DNA of 64,000 nucleotides. It comes from Apibacter mensalis. Its GTDB lineage: Bacteria > Bacteroidota > Bacteroidia > Flavobacteriales > Weeksellaceae. Position numbers and translations under genes: made by a program. The stretch is from contig NZ_LIVM01000005.1 of NCBI RefSeq assembly GCF_001418685.1, forward strand, positions 1 to 64,000. Reading direction: 5' to 3'. Positions 1-8,505 of this stretch are shown piece after piece. Every line of letters starts with the position of its first letter. Within the stretch, counting starts at the first letter, position 1. Under the pieces are notes generated by a model that saw nothing but the letters and a program-made list of their open reading frames with translations, was not told the origin of the DNA and searched no databases.

Positions 1-51
1 TTTGTCATATTCAAAAATTGCTAAAATTCAATAAAAACCTTTGTATAAAAG

Positions 52-78
52 AAAAACCCGCTATATAAGCGAGTTTTT
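52..78 (-). terminator. hairpin terminator after tRNA-Arg
   Basis: An inverted repeat with A-rich and T-rich outer arms (AAAAAC pairing with GTTTTT, inner CGCT with AGCG, one mismatch) lies just downstream of the minus-strand tRNA-Arg. The symmetric A/T flanks would let it work in both directions. Confidence 0.6.
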
Positions 79-81
79 AAG

Positions 82-155
82 TGACCGCGGAAGGAGTCGA
101 ACCCTCAACCTTCAGAGCCGTAATCTGACGCTCTATCCAATTGAGCTACGCGGCC
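82..155 (-). tRNA. tRNA-Arg (anticodon ACG)
   Basis: On the minus strand the sequence folds as a cloverleaf: acceptor GGCCGCG pairs with CGCGGTC, and the D-arm, anticodon stem TCAGA/TCTGA and T-arm with GGTTCGA are all present. The anticodon loop TTACGGC gives ACG, which reads CGU (and CGC/CGA if A34 is deaminated to inosine). CCA is not encoded. A -7 box lies just upstream and a hairpin terminator downstream. It also lies at the end of the surface-glycan operon, so it could be read through from there. Confidence 0.95.
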
Positions 156-169
156 ATTTTATTTGTGTG

Positions 170-177
170 CAAAACTA
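170..177 (-). promoter_or_regulatory. -7 promoter box for tRNA-Arg
   Basis: TAGTTTTG on the minus strand matches the Bacteroidota -7 consensus TAnnTTTG and ends 14 bases before the tRNA-Arg 5' end. No TTTG -33 box is seen at the usual spacing. Confidence 0.6.
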
Positions 178-236
178 CTAATTTTTTTTTTTCTATTAAA
201 ATCTTTTTAATTTTTTCAATGATTTTTCATCATCCT

Positions 237-1307
237 TCAAATCTTCTTATTTAATAATGTTTTTTTTAAAACTTTTGACAGAGGAGTTTCTAAGTATTTA
301 TAGCTGAATAAAGAAAAAATACAAGCTAAAGAAGCAATGATTAGTGGTATAATAAGTATTTCTTTTCCAAAATAATCATATATGCTGTTTATGGTAGCCA
401 CTCCAATATGATAATGAATCAAATATAATGAATATGAGGCAACACCTAATTTACAAAGCCATTTAGTATTTAGAAAAGAAAGGTATTTTGGAAAATAAAT
501 GAAAATTAAAAACAATAATAAAATAGATAGGTAAATAAATACTAGCTTGATATCTTTTCCCCAGATGGCTAAAATAATCATCAAAACAATCATTATGCTT
601 AAGTTCTTAAATTCTTTTTTATTAGTATATAGTTTATATAAAAATAGACCTATAAGAAACCATAAACATTCATGGAAAAATATGAAAGATCTGCTGACTA
701 GTTTATAGTACTTAATTTTTTCGGGAGATACAAAATTCTGCAAAATACGATGCCCCATTTCACTCGAAAATAATAGAAAGATCGGTATACCAATTATGCA
801 AATTAGTATATAATTTCTTATCATTTTTCTAGGCGATAAAAAATATAAAAAACCAATTATAAAATAAAAATTTACCTCAACCCATAAGCTCCAATAAGCG
901 TTATCAATATAATAATATTTAGTATAGCCTATAAATATATTTATAACATTAGGATCTATAAATGTATTGGCTATTAAATAATTAATTATATTTTTAGAAT
1001 TATAATATCCTTCACCTGTATATATATAACTAAAAAATAAGTATGTTAAAGTTGAGCATATAAACATACCCGGTGCTAATCTAATATATCTTTTTTTTAA
1101 GAATTGAAGATAATTTTTTGAGTTTTCTAATGAAATGGAAATAACAAACCCTGATATAATGAAGAAAATTTGTACTCCTAAATATCCATGAATAGCTAAA
1201 AATCTAATAATTTCATTTTTTGAAAAATTATAATAATGTCCTAAAACTACCATTCCTATAGCTAATACTCTTAATCCATCTAAAATAGGCACTCTTGAAT
1301 TTTTCAT
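237..1307 (-). CDS. acyltransferase 3 family membrane protein (O-acetyltransferase-like)
   Basis: The 356-residue protein belongs to the OafA/YrhL-type acyltransferase-3 family, multi-pass inner-membrane enzymes that transfer acetyl or other acyl groups to surface sugars. Seen here: the N-terminal signature LDGLRVLAIGMVVLGHY with the family His (about residue 23), a second conserved stretch FFIISGFVIS near residue 50, and about ten hydrophobic segments to the C-terminus. It is the last gene of a minus-strand trio with a HAD phosphatase and a sugar transferase, which suggests decoration of an exported glycan. The acyl donor and target sugar cannot be read from sequence. Confidence 0.85.
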   Translation of the reverse strand: MKNSRVPILDGLRVLAIGMVVLGHYYNFSKNEIIRFLAIHGYLGVQIFFIISGFVISISLENSKNYLQFLKKRYIRLAPGMFICSTLTYLFFSYIYTGEGYYNSKNIINYLIANTFIDPNVINIFIGYTKYYYIDNAYWSLWVEVNFYFIIGFLYFLSPRKMIRNYILICIIGIPIFLLFSSEMGHRILQNFVSPEKIKYYKLVSRSFIFFHECLWFLIGLFLYKLYTNKKEFKNLSIMIVLMIILAIWGKDIKLVFIYLSILLLFLIFIYFPKYLSFLNTKWLCKLGVASYSLYLIHYHIGVATINSIYDYFGKEILIIPLIIASLACIFSLFSYKYLETPLSKVLKKTLLNKKI

Positions 1308-1337
1308 ATATTTTAATTTACTTATTGCTATAGATTT

Positions 1338-2000
1338 TTATATATTTTTTATCAGTTTTATAATTTCATCTGGTTTACTAACTATATATTCAGCTCCAAA
1401 TTCTTTTAGTTCTTCTTCTGATCTAAATCCCCATAAAACCCCCACACTTTTTATACCCGAATTTACAGCTGTTTGCATATCTGTTCCCGTATCCCCAATA
1501 TAAAGAATTTCTTCCTTATTATTTATGCCTATTTCATTCATAATATCGTAAACAATTTGTGGATTAGGCTTCATGGGTACATGAGCTCTTTGTCCTAATA
1601 CGGATGAAAAATTAATTTCGTAAAAATATTTTTTCACTAATGATTGGGTTCCTTCAATAAATTTATTTGATGCTACTGCCAACTTTATGTTCATAGAATT
1701 CAATGTTTTCAACATTTCAATAACTCCGTTATATGGGGCTGTTTTAGATGCAGAATGTGTACTGTAATATTCTATAAATTCTTTTTTAACTCTTTCTACT
1801 TCACCAGAATTATTTTTTAATTCGGATGGTAATGCTCTTTCAATAAGTTTAGTCACTCCAGTACCAACAAAATATTTATATGAATCTAAAGTATGTACAG
1901 GAAAATGATTTTTTTCTAATATGTAATTACATGAATCAGCTAAATCATTTAGCGTATTAAGTAAAGTTCCATCTAAATCAAAAATAGCCAACTTAATCAT
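1338..2000 (-). CDS. HAD-family phosphatase, phosphoglycolate phosphatase-like
   Basis: This is a 220-residue haloacid-dehalogenase hydrolase of the Gph/PGP type. Motif I is DLDGT near residues 8-12, motif II is the Ser in AVASNKF (about 111), the motif III lysine lies in the MKPNPQIV stretch, and motif IV is YIGDTGTDM (about 167). An alpha-helical cap sits between motifs I and II. The substrate is uncertain: phosphoglycolate or a sugar phosphate are both possible. It lies 12 bp after the sugar transferase and 30 bp before the acyltransferase in one minus-strand operon, so a role in sugar-nucleotide or glycan metabolism is a reasonable inference. Confidence 0.85.
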   Translation of the reverse strand: MIKLAIFDLDGTLLNTLNDLADSCNYILEKNHFPVHTLDSYKYFVGTGVTKLIERALPSELKNNSGEVERVKKEFIEYYSTHSASKTAPYNGVIEMLKTLNSMNIKLAVASNKFIEGTQSLVKKYFYEINFSSVLGQRAHVPMKPNPQIVYDIMNEIGINNKEEILYIGDTGTDMQTAVNSGIKSVGVLWGFRSEEELKEFGAEYIVSKPDEIIKLIKNI

Positions 2001-2012
2001 AATTCAATTTTT

Positions 2013-2591
2013 TTATTTTACAAATATAGTTTTTAACAAATAGTTTAAATCACCTGATAAAGACCAATTTTTTACATAATTTTTATTTATCCTAATTTTA
2101 TCCTTCCAAATTATAGTATCATTATACCATTGTGGATCCTCTACTTTTGATAGAATTTCCTCTTCATTTCTGTATTTAAGTTGGGCCGGACCTGTAATCC
2201 CAGGTTTTACTGAAAGAATAATTTTATCTTCTCCTTCTAATTTATCCGCATAACCTAATACATCCGGTCTTGGGCCAACCCAGGACATATCCCCAGTAAG
2301 AATATTTACTATTTGTGGTATTTCATCTAACTTATATTTTCTTAATAATTTACCAAGTTTAGTAATCTGCATTTTGTGAGTGGTAACCGATGAATCATAT
2401 TCTCCTTTCATTGTTCTAAATTTAATTAAATTAAATGATTTACCATTTTTACCAACTCTTTTTTGGGTAAAAATTCCTATCATACCCGTATCGAAAGTAG
2501 CCACAATAAAAATAACTATCATGGGGATAAAAAATATAATTAAGCATGAAAATGCTAATAAATAATCTATTATTATTTTGTTTTGCTTCAT
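2013..2591 (-). CDS. short bacterial sugar transferase (PglC-like phosphoglycosyl transferase)
   Basis: The 192-residue protein has one N-terminal hydrophobic hairpin followed by the bacterial sugar-transferase domain: KRVGKNGKSFNLIKFRTM, then KLGKLLRKYKLDEIPQIVNIL and MSWVGPRPD. Such monotopic enzymes move a sugar-1-phosphate from a nucleotide sugar onto undecaprenyl phosphate, starting a surface glycan. The length fits the minimal PglC class. I chose the ATG ending at 2591 rather than the in-frame ATG 12 bases upstream because a -7 box (2605-2612) abuts the latter. It is the first gene of an operon with a HAD phosphatase and an acyltransferase. Confidence 0.88.
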   Translation of the reverse strand: MKQNKIIIDYLLAFSCLIIFFIPMIVIFIVATFDTGMIGIFTQKRVGKNGKSFNLIKFRTMKGEYDSSVTTHKMQITKLGKLLRKYKLDEIPQIVNILTGDMSWVGPRPDVLGYADKLEGEDKIILSVKPGITGPAQLKYRNEEEILSKVEDPQWYNDTIIWKDKIRINKNYVKNWSLSGDLNYLLKTIFVK

Positions 2592-2604
2592 AATATTAAT
2601 CATA

Positions 2605-2612
2605 CAAAATTA
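2605..2612 (-). promoter_or_regulatory. -7 promoter box for the surface-glycan operon
   Basis: TAATTTTG on the minus strand, a perfect TAnnTTTG, ends 13 bases before the chosen ATG of the sugar transferase and implies a leader of only a few bases. Confidence 0.55.
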
Positions 2613-2614
2613 TA

Positions 2615-2645
2615 AAAAGAAAAAGGATTCCTTGCGAAATCCTCT
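2615..2645 (-). terminator. terminator after the ammonium transporter
   Basis: In minus-strand sense an AGGATT/AATCCT stem is followed by a T-rich run, about 50 bases after the amt stop codon. Confidence 0.65.
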
Positions 2646-2695
2646 TAACATTTAATACCTTTTATAATTTATATAGATAAATATCCCAACGCCTA

Positions 2696-4018
2696 TTAGA
2701 AAACTTTTTCACCATGTTGTGAAATATCTAAACCCAACTCTTCTTTATCCGGATCAACCCTTAGTGGGATACATTTATTTACTATAAATAATAATAATAA
2801 TGTTCCAAAAAAAACAAATAATGAGACAGCAATCATTGCTATAAAGTGATTAATAAATAATGATGTCTCTCCAAAAAATAATCCGTTTGTAGGAATATCC
2901 TCGTTTATAGATTTGTCCGCAAAAACTCCGGTCATGAGCATTCCAACCATACCTCCTACTCCATGACAAGGAAAAACATCTAATGTATCATCTACACCGT
3001 TATTATGAAAAAATTTAACCATGTAAAAGCTTATTACACTTGTTATTAAACCAATAAATAAGGAATGTCCCAAGGAAATATACCCTGCTCCCGGAGTTAT
3101 AGCCACTAAACCTACTACAGCACCAACACAAACCCCTACTGATGATAATTTTTTACCATTAATTTTTTCAAGAAATCCCCAAGTTAATGCACTTATAGCT
3201 GAGGCTGCGGTTGTATTTGCGAAAGCTAATACCCCTAATTCATTAGCTGCAAACGACGAACCTGCATTAAATCCAAACCAACCAATCCAAAGTAAACTGG
3301 CGCCCAAAATCACATAAGGAACTTGAGCGGCTGCCAATGTTGTATCCCTTCTTTTTTTTAAAAAAACAGCTCCTGCCAAAGCTGCCCAACCGGAACTCAT
3401 ATGGACTACTGTCCCTCCCGCAAAATCCAATATTCCTGCCTTTGCTAATATGCCTTCAGGGTGCCAGGTAGCATGTGCCAGAGGTGAATAGATAAAAATT
3501 GAAAACATGGTTATAAATAATAAATAACCCCAGAAATTTATACGTTCTGCAACACCCCCGGAAATTAATGCAGGGGTAATAATTGCAAATTTTAATTGAA
3601 ATAAGGCAAATAAAAGTATAGGTATAGTAGGAGCTCCTACCCATACTGAAGTAGTACCAATCCCTTGCATAAACATATGAGGTAAAGGATTTCCAATTAC
3701 GCCCCCTATATCCGGTCCGAATGCTAATCCGAATTCGAATATAAACCATAAAACGGTAATTGTTACCATTGCTATAAAGCTTTGAAATATAGTACTTATA
3801 ATATTTTTACTATTCACCATTCCTCCATAAAAAAAACCAACGCCTGGTGTCATTAAAAAAACAAGCACTGATGCTATCAGCATCCAAGCTACATCAGCAG
3901 CATTAAAAGTTATTCCTGCTGCTACTGCCTTAGAAGATCCCACTGAAAACAAATAATTAGAAGAAAGGCTTACTAAACCTACAATTATTAAGGTTAAAAT
4001 TAAAATATATTTACGCAT
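2696..4018 (-). CDS. amt: ammonium transporter (Amt family)
   Basis: This 440-residue inner-membrane protein is an Amt/Mep/Rh channel for ammonium uptake. Seen: an N-terminal signal-like helix, then the Amt core with MTPGVGFFYGGMV, the conserved ATWHPEGILA, LDFAGGTVVHMSSGWAAL with the first pore His, WIGWFGFNAGSS, and DVFPCHGVGGMVGMLMTG with the second pore His. About eleven membrane helices are expected. No glnK/glnB gene is adjacent. I use the ATG ending at 4018. A longer reading from TTG at 4039 would start inside a -7 promoter box. It is a single-gene unit between its own promoter and terminator. Confidence 0.95.
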   Translation of the reverse strand: MRKYILILTLIIVGLVSLSSNYLFSVGSSKAVAAGITFNAADVAWMLIASVLVFLMTPGVGFFYGGMVNSKNIISTIFQSFIAMVTITVLWFIFEFGLAFGPDIGGVIGNPLPHMFMQGIGTTSVWVGAPTIPILLFALFQLKFAIITPALISGGVAERINFWGYLLFITMFSIFIYSPLAHATWHPEGILAKAGILDFAGGTVVHMSSGWAALAGAVFLKKRRDTTLAAAQVPYVILGASLLWIGWFGFNAGSSFAANELGVLAFANTTAASAISALTWGFLEKINGKKLSSVGVCVGAVVGLVAITPGAGYISLGHSLFIGLITSVISFYMVKFFHNNGVDDTLDVFPCHGVGGMVGMLMTGVFADKSINEDIPTNGLFFGETSLFINHFIAMIAVSLFVFFGTLLLLFIVNKCIPLRVDPDKEELGLDISQHGEKVF

Positions 4019-4036
4019 ACCCAAATTTTTATATAG

Positions 4037-4044
4037 CAAAATTA
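4037..4044 (-). promoter_or_regulatory. -7 promoter box for amt
   Basis: TAATTTTG on the minus strand ends 18 bases before the ATG of amt. The TTG inside this box is the start of the longest reading frame, which argues against that longer start. Confidence 0.6.
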
Positions 4045-4388
4045 ATTTTTTTTATTTAAAAATAAAATAAAGTTATATTTTTTGATGGATATATTTTATT
4101 TTTTTTAAAAATTATAAGATAAACCCCCATTAATATTTTTTTTATTTTAAATCAAGTGGCATATTTAGTAAAGATAAAATTCGGATAATCTAGACTATAG
4201 TTCATCTAAGTTATGTTGGAATATTTTTTATTTCCTTATTCTTAAAGATATGTATTATATATTATTAATAAATTATTTATAACATCCAATTATTACTTAT
4301 CACATTCATATTAATAACAAAAATACACCAATAATTAAATTAAAATATTTATATGAAATTTATTTAATATAAAATTTATAAATATTTA

Positions 4389-4403
4389 TTACAATATTTG
4401 TAA
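4389..4403. repeat. short inverted repeat, TTACAA-TAT-TTGTAA
   Basis: A perfect 6-bp inverted repeat with a 3-base centre. A similar one (TTTACA/TGTAAA arms) lies at 4566-4585. The pair could be operator half-sites, but in DNA this AT-rich chance similarity is likely. Confidence 0.3.
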
Positions 4404-4551
4404 TTAATTTAAAAAAACTTATAATTTAAGAATAGACCAGTCCATTAATGCTTAACTAACACTACCCGCTAAAAATTAAAACTATTTTATATATTTGATA
4501 AATAAATATAAAATAAATTATTATTATTACATTTAAATAATTACAAAATAA

Positions 4552-4559
4552 TACATTTG
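4552..4559 (+). promoter_or_regulatory. possible -7 promoter box for the 4700 lipoprotein gene
   Basis: TACATTTG matches TAnnTTTG but would leave a leader of about 135 bases, and no -33 box is seen. It is a weak candidate because this box occurs by chance often in AT-rich DNA. Confidence 0.3.
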
Positions 4560-4699
4560 ATATATTTACATAAATATTTGTAAATTTATTTCTTAAAACT
4601 AAAAAATATTTATATATTTATCGTGAATTAAAATTATATTAATAAAATTTAAAATCCTATGATTTTAAATGAGTTACTAATTTTTTAACAACAATTTTT

Positions 4700-6379
4700 A
4701 TGAAAAAAACATTTTTAACAATTTGCAGTATTTTAGCGTTGTATTCATGTAATAATGACGATTTACATGATGGATCTTCTTCTCCTGTATCTTCATTAAA
4801 TACCAGAACAATTAACAAATCCGGTTCAGTAGAAGGAGTAAATTATTCTTTCAACAATGTGGGATTAAATCCTAACTTAGTTATTTTGAATTCTGAAAAT
4901 GTTACCATTCTTAGTTCACAAGATGAACTGTCTAATGGATATTTCAATTTAAAAATTTTATCAGACGAAATTGGAAAAGAGATTATTCCCGGAAAAACTA
5001 TTTACTTAATTACGGATGAAGATACATTCATAAGAAATATAACTTCCGTTTCTAAAAATAATGATATTTATAAAATAGAGACTACAGAACCTAGTATAGG
5101 TGATATTTTCGAAAGTGGTTCTTTAAATATTTCCTTAAGTGCTAACAATTTAGGAATAAACAAAAAAAGTTCATTAATAGCTCTTTCAAATTCTGTCGAA
5201 AAAGATTTCTTTTTTAACCCCCTAATTATTAATAAGGATTTTAGTTATGGAGGAATAACTTTTAATCCAGGGGCAACAATTGATAATGCTTTATCAATTA
5301 AATTAGGTTTCGCAAAGTCTCAAAAAATACCTAGCGAAGTAGAAATGTATTTGCAAACTAATTCTTTTATCAATCCAACTATTAGTTTTGATAAAGCCTT
5401 AAACAAAAAGTTCAATCACGATTTCATTAATGAAGTTCCTCAATTTATTATAGATTCAATAAAAAAAATTGAAAAAGATGTAAAAATTCCAAGCGGTACA
5501 TATCTAGGAGACATTCCTGTTAAAATAAGCGTAAATCAAATAAATTTACCAACAGAAGTAATAGCAAATGTTCAAAGAAATTCTTATCTTAAATTTGCTA
5601 CTGAAAGCAATACAAAAATTGGATTTAAATTATCTAATGGAGCCAATGGATTAAATACTAATTTTATATATGATAATTCAATAAAAAAAATACATAATGT
5701 TGACGGTGATCTTTTAGGAGAAGTTATTACCGATATGAAAATGACAATAATTCCTAATGTTAAAGTATTTAATACTAGCTTAATTGATGTTAATGGAAAA
5801 GTAATTTTGGGAGTTAAAACATTCAATATAGGAAATGGTAATATTAATCAATCATCCAATTTCTATACACAAGGTAACTTCTATTCTTCAGCTTTATTTA
5901 CTTTTGGAGGTCTAGGAATCCCTGTTTATACAACTGACCTTTATAATAAAAACGAAGAACTTTGGAAAAAAGGAGAATTTAGTAGAAACATTACTTTTTC
6001 AAATTTTACTACCGGAAGCGCTTCTGCATTCCCGTGTAGCGGACTAACTTCATTCGGTTACAACATATTATTAAATTATAAATATCCTATAATGGGAAAA
6101 GTACTTCCAGGAAATTTAGAAATGACTTATGATGTTTATGCAGATAATGGAGCACTTCTTGAGTATAACAAAAAAATAACCATATCTCCAAGTGATGTAA
6201 CAGCGGATAGTTTTAAGTTTTACATGTGTATTCCTTTCCGTAGAATCAATTTTTTCAATATTTCCAGAGTAAGTTACCTGAAAAATATTACTATTAGAGA
6301 TGAAAACGGTTATTCTGCAAATGGAATATTAGATCCTATTTCCGGCAATACTGTTTCCGAAGTAAAATTTATAAGATAA
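4700..6379 (+). CDS. lipoprotein of unknown function
   Basis: I do not recognise the family of this 559-residue protein. The N-terminus is a type II signal peptide, MKKTFLTICSILALYSC, with lipobox LYSC and Cys17 as the predicted lipidated residue. It is followed by NNDD, an acidic tail of the kind associated with lipoprotein export to the surface in Bacteroidota. The rest is rich in Asn, Ser, Ile and Gly with beta-type alternation and no transmembrane segment, which suggests a secreted beta-rich adhesin or binding protein. It stands alone between an AT-rich gap and its own strong terminator, with no enzyme or transporter partner. Confidence 0.8.
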   Translation: MKKTFLTICSILALYSCNNDDLHDGSSSPVSSLNTRTINKSGSVEGVNYSFNNVGLNPNLVILNSENVTILSSQDELSNGYFNLKILSDEIGKEIIPGKTIYLITDEDTFIRNITSVSKNNDIYKIETTEPSIGDIFESGSLNISLSANNLGINKKSSLIALSNSVEKDFFFNPLIINKDFSYGGITFNPGATIDNALSIKLGFAKSQKIPSEVEMYLQTNSFINPTISFDKALNKKFNHDFINEVPQFIIDSIKKIEKDVKIPSGTYLGDIPVKISVNQINLPTEVIANVQRNSYLKFATESNTKIGFKLSNGANGLNTNFIYDNSIKKIHNVDGDLLGEVITDMKMTIIPNVKVFNTSLIDVNGKVILGVKTFNIGNGNINQSSNFYTQGNFYSSALFTFGGLGIPVYTTDLYNKNEELWKKGEFSRNITFSNFTTGSASAFPCSGLTSFGYNILLNYKYPIMGKVLPGNLEMTYDVYADNGALLEYNKKITISPSDVTADSFKFYMCIPFRRINFFNISRVSYLKNITIRDENGYSANGILDPISGNTVSEVKFIR

Positions 6380-6395
6380 TCCTTCTAAATAATAC

Positions 6396-6433
6396 AAAAA
6401 AAAGACAGGCAATTGTAATTGCCTGTCTTTTTT
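6396..6433 (+). terminator. strong hairpin terminator after the lipoprotein gene
   Basis: A perfect GACAGGCAATT/AATTGCCTGTC stem with a 2-base centre, flanked by A-run and T-run, 20-odd bases after the stop codon. Confidence 0.9.
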
Positions 6434-6620
6434 CTTTCTTCAAATTTTCAATCAAAAAAACATTGAATGTAAAAAAATTAAATTTTACCGAAAAGATCTA
6501 CTTTCATCTTTAATATAAATATTCATATTTGATGCCTAGTCAATAAACTCCAAAATGTTTATTTTAAGAAGAAAACAAAATTATTATGATAAACCCCTTA
6601 AAGGAGTTACAGATTATTAT

Positions 6621-6628
6621 TAAATTTG
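6621..6628 (+). promoter_or_regulatory. -7 promoter box for lysS
   Basis: TAAATTTG, a perfect TAnnTTTG followed by CA, ends 18 bases before the chosen ATG at 6647. Its TTG is the start codon of the longest reading frame, so that upstream start is unlikely. Confidence 0.65.
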
Positions 6629-6646
6629 CACGATAAAATTGTTATT

Positions 6647-8353
6647 ATGCAACTTTCAGAACAAGAACTAATTCGAAGAGAAAAATTACAAAAACTTAAA
6701 GAAGCTGGAATAAATCCTTATCCCGCAGCCGAATATAAAGTAACGCATACTGCAAAAAAAATAAAAGATCAATTTAAGGAAGGAGAGAAGGTTGTAATTG
6801 CCGGTAGACTAATGTCTAATCGTATACAGGGTAAAGCCGGTTTTTCTGAATTACAGGATACTACAGGGCGCATTCAGCTTTATTTTAACAGAGACGTAAT
6901 TTGTCCCGGCGATGATAAATTTAAATATAACGATTTTTATAAAAAATTGCTCGATTTAGGTGATTTTATAGGTATTGAAGGAGAATTATTTGTTACTAAA
7001 ATGGGAGAAAAAACCGTAATGGTTAACGACTTTCAACTTCTTTCTAAAGTATTACGTCCGCTGCCTCTTCCCAAAATTGATGAAGAAGGAAAAGTTCATG
7101 ATGCATTTAATGATCCTGAATTACGATATAGAATGAGGTACATAGACTTGGTTGTTAATCCTCATATAAAAGAAATTTTTATTAAAAGGACTCGTCTCTT
7201 CCATGCTATGAGAACCTTTTTTAATGATAAAGGATATTTTGAGGTTGAAACGCCTATTCTTCAATCTATTCCCGGTGGAGCTGCTGCACGACCTTTTATA
7301 ACCCATCATAATGCTTTAAATATTCCTTTGTATTTACGAATCGCAAATGAGCTATATTTAAAACGGTTGATCGTTGCCGGTTTTGAAGGGGTTTATGAGT
7401 TCTCTAAAAATTTCAGAAACGAAGGGATGGATAGAACTCATAATCCAGAATTTACAGCAATGGAAATTTATATTGCCTATAAAGATTATAATTGGATGAT
7501 GAATTTTACCGAACAATTGTTGGAATATTGTGCCCAAGCTGTAAATGGAACAACTAAAGCAACATTTGGAGAGTATGAAATAGATTTCAAGGCGCCTTAC
7601 GCCAGAATATCCATGACCGAAGCAATTAAAAAATTCACCGGATATGATATAACCGGTAAATCTGAAGAAGAATTAAGAAATGCTGCTAAAGAGATGGGGG
7701 TTGAAGTAGATGAAACTATGGGGAAAGGAAAAATTATTGATGAAATATTCGGTGAAAAATGTGAAAGTAATTTTATACAGCCAACATTTATTATAGATTA
7801 TCCCAAAGAAATGTCTCCTTTAACCAAACAACATCGCAATAATCCGGATTTAACCGAGCGTTTTGAATTAATGGTATGCGGAAAAGAAATTGCTAATTCT
7901 TATTCTGAATTAAATGATCCAATAGATCAAAGGGAACGTTTTGAAGAACAATTAAAACTTTCAGAAAAGGGAGATGACGAGGCTATGTTTATTGATCAAG
8001 ATTTTTTACGTGCCTTAGAATTTGGAATGCCTCCAACAGCAGGTTTAGGTATAGGCATGGATAGATTAATTATGTTCCTTACTAATAATCCTTCCATACA
8101 AGAAGTATTATTCTTTCCACAAATGAAACCGGAACAAAAAACATCTTCTATTGAACATTCTGAGGAAGAAAAGATGATCATCAAATTATTACAAGATAAT
8201 AATTCCTCTATGGAATTAAATGAATTAAAATCCCAAACCGGATTAAGTGGAAAAAAATGGGACAGAGCCATGAAATCTCTTTCTAAACATTCACTTATTA
8301 AAGTAACTGTTAATAATGAGAATAAAACCGTTGAATTAATTTCAAGAAATTAA
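6647..8353 (+). CDS. lysS: lysyl-tRNA synthetase, class II
   Basis: The 568-residue enzyme attaches lysine to tRNA-Lys in the cytoplasm. An N-terminal OB-fold anticodon-binding domain (about residues 50-150, with GRLMSNRIQGKAGFSELQD) precedes the class II catalytic core. The core shows motif 2 FRNEGMDRTHNPEFT, the lysine-site stretch VCGKEIANSYSELNDP and motif 3 PPTAGLGIGMDRLIMFL. After the core is a tail of about 65 residues resembling a small winged helix (LKSQTGLSGKKWDRAM), making it longer than the roughly 500-residue E. coli enzyme. I chose the ATG at 6647 because the upstream TTG lies in a promoter box. Confidence 0.97.
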   Translation: MQLSEQELIRREKLQKLKEAGINPYPAAEYKVTHTAKKIKDQFKEGEKVVIAGRLMSNRIQGKAGFSELQDTTGRIQLYFNRDVICPGDDKFKYNDFYKKLLDLGDFIGIEGELFVTKMGEKTVMVNDFQLLSKVLRPLPLPKIDEEGKVHDAFNDPELRYRMRYIDLVVNPHIKEIFIKRTRLFHAMRTFFNDKGYFEVETPILQSIPGGAAARPFITHHNALNIPLYLRIANELYLKRLIVAGFEGVYEFSKNFRNEGMDRTHNPEFTAMEIYIAYKDYNWMMNFTEQLLEYCAQAVNGTTKATFGEYEIDFKAPYARISMTEAIKKFTGYDITGKSEEELRNAAKEMGVEVDETMGKGKIIDEIFGEKCESNFIQPTFIIDYPKEMSPLTKQHRNNPDLTERFELMVCGKEIANSYSELNDPIDQRERFEEQLKLSEKGDDEAMFIDQDFLRALEFGMPPTAGLGIGMDRLIMFLTNNPSIQEVLFFPQMKPEQKTSSIEHSEEEKMIIKLLQDNNSSMELNELKSQTGLSGKKWDRAMKSLSKHSLIKVTVNNENKTVELISRN

Positions 8354-8373
8354 TTTTTGATACAATAAATTGT

Positions 8374-8400
8374 AAAAGGCTATCATGTTTGATGGCTTTC
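8374..8400 (+). terminator. hairpin terminator after lysS
   Basis: A GCTATCA/TGATGGC stem with one G-T pair, flanked by AAA and TTT, about 20 bases after the lysS stop. Confidence 0.6.
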
Positions 8401-8477
8401 ACTTTATTAAAAATAAATAAAATTTTTTATTATCTACTTAATCTATAGGAATTAGATGATATTAATTTCATATTTAT

Positions 8478-8485
8478 TATCTTTG
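8478..8485 (+). promoter_or_regulatory. -7 promoter box for the cysteine dioxygenase gene
   Basis: TATCTTTG, a perfect TAnnTTTG, 20 bases before the ATG at 8506. Confidence 0.6.
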
Positions 8486-8505
8486 TTTAAAATAAAAATA
8501 AATAA

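Larger units (their letters stand above)
4045..4699. other. AT-rich divergent intergenic region between amt and a lipoprotein gene
   Basis: About 655 bases of extremely AT-rich DNA separate divergently transcribed genes. I find no supported coding frame. It contains inverted repeats with TTACAA/TTGTAA arms (4389-4403) and TTTACA/TGTAAA arms (4566-4585), and a TAnnTTTG box at 4552-4559 that could start the plus-strand lipoprotein gene. A slightly less AT-rich stretch lies at about 4434-4475. Confidence 0.6.

Noticed and set aside
3456-3749. 97-codon minus-strand frame inside amt
   Set aside because: It lies entirely within the amt gene in another frame, and amt has full family motifs.
4045-4699. 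CRISPR-like or tandem repeats in the AT-rich gap
   Set aside because: The apparent repeats are short, irregular A/T runs with no constant spacing.
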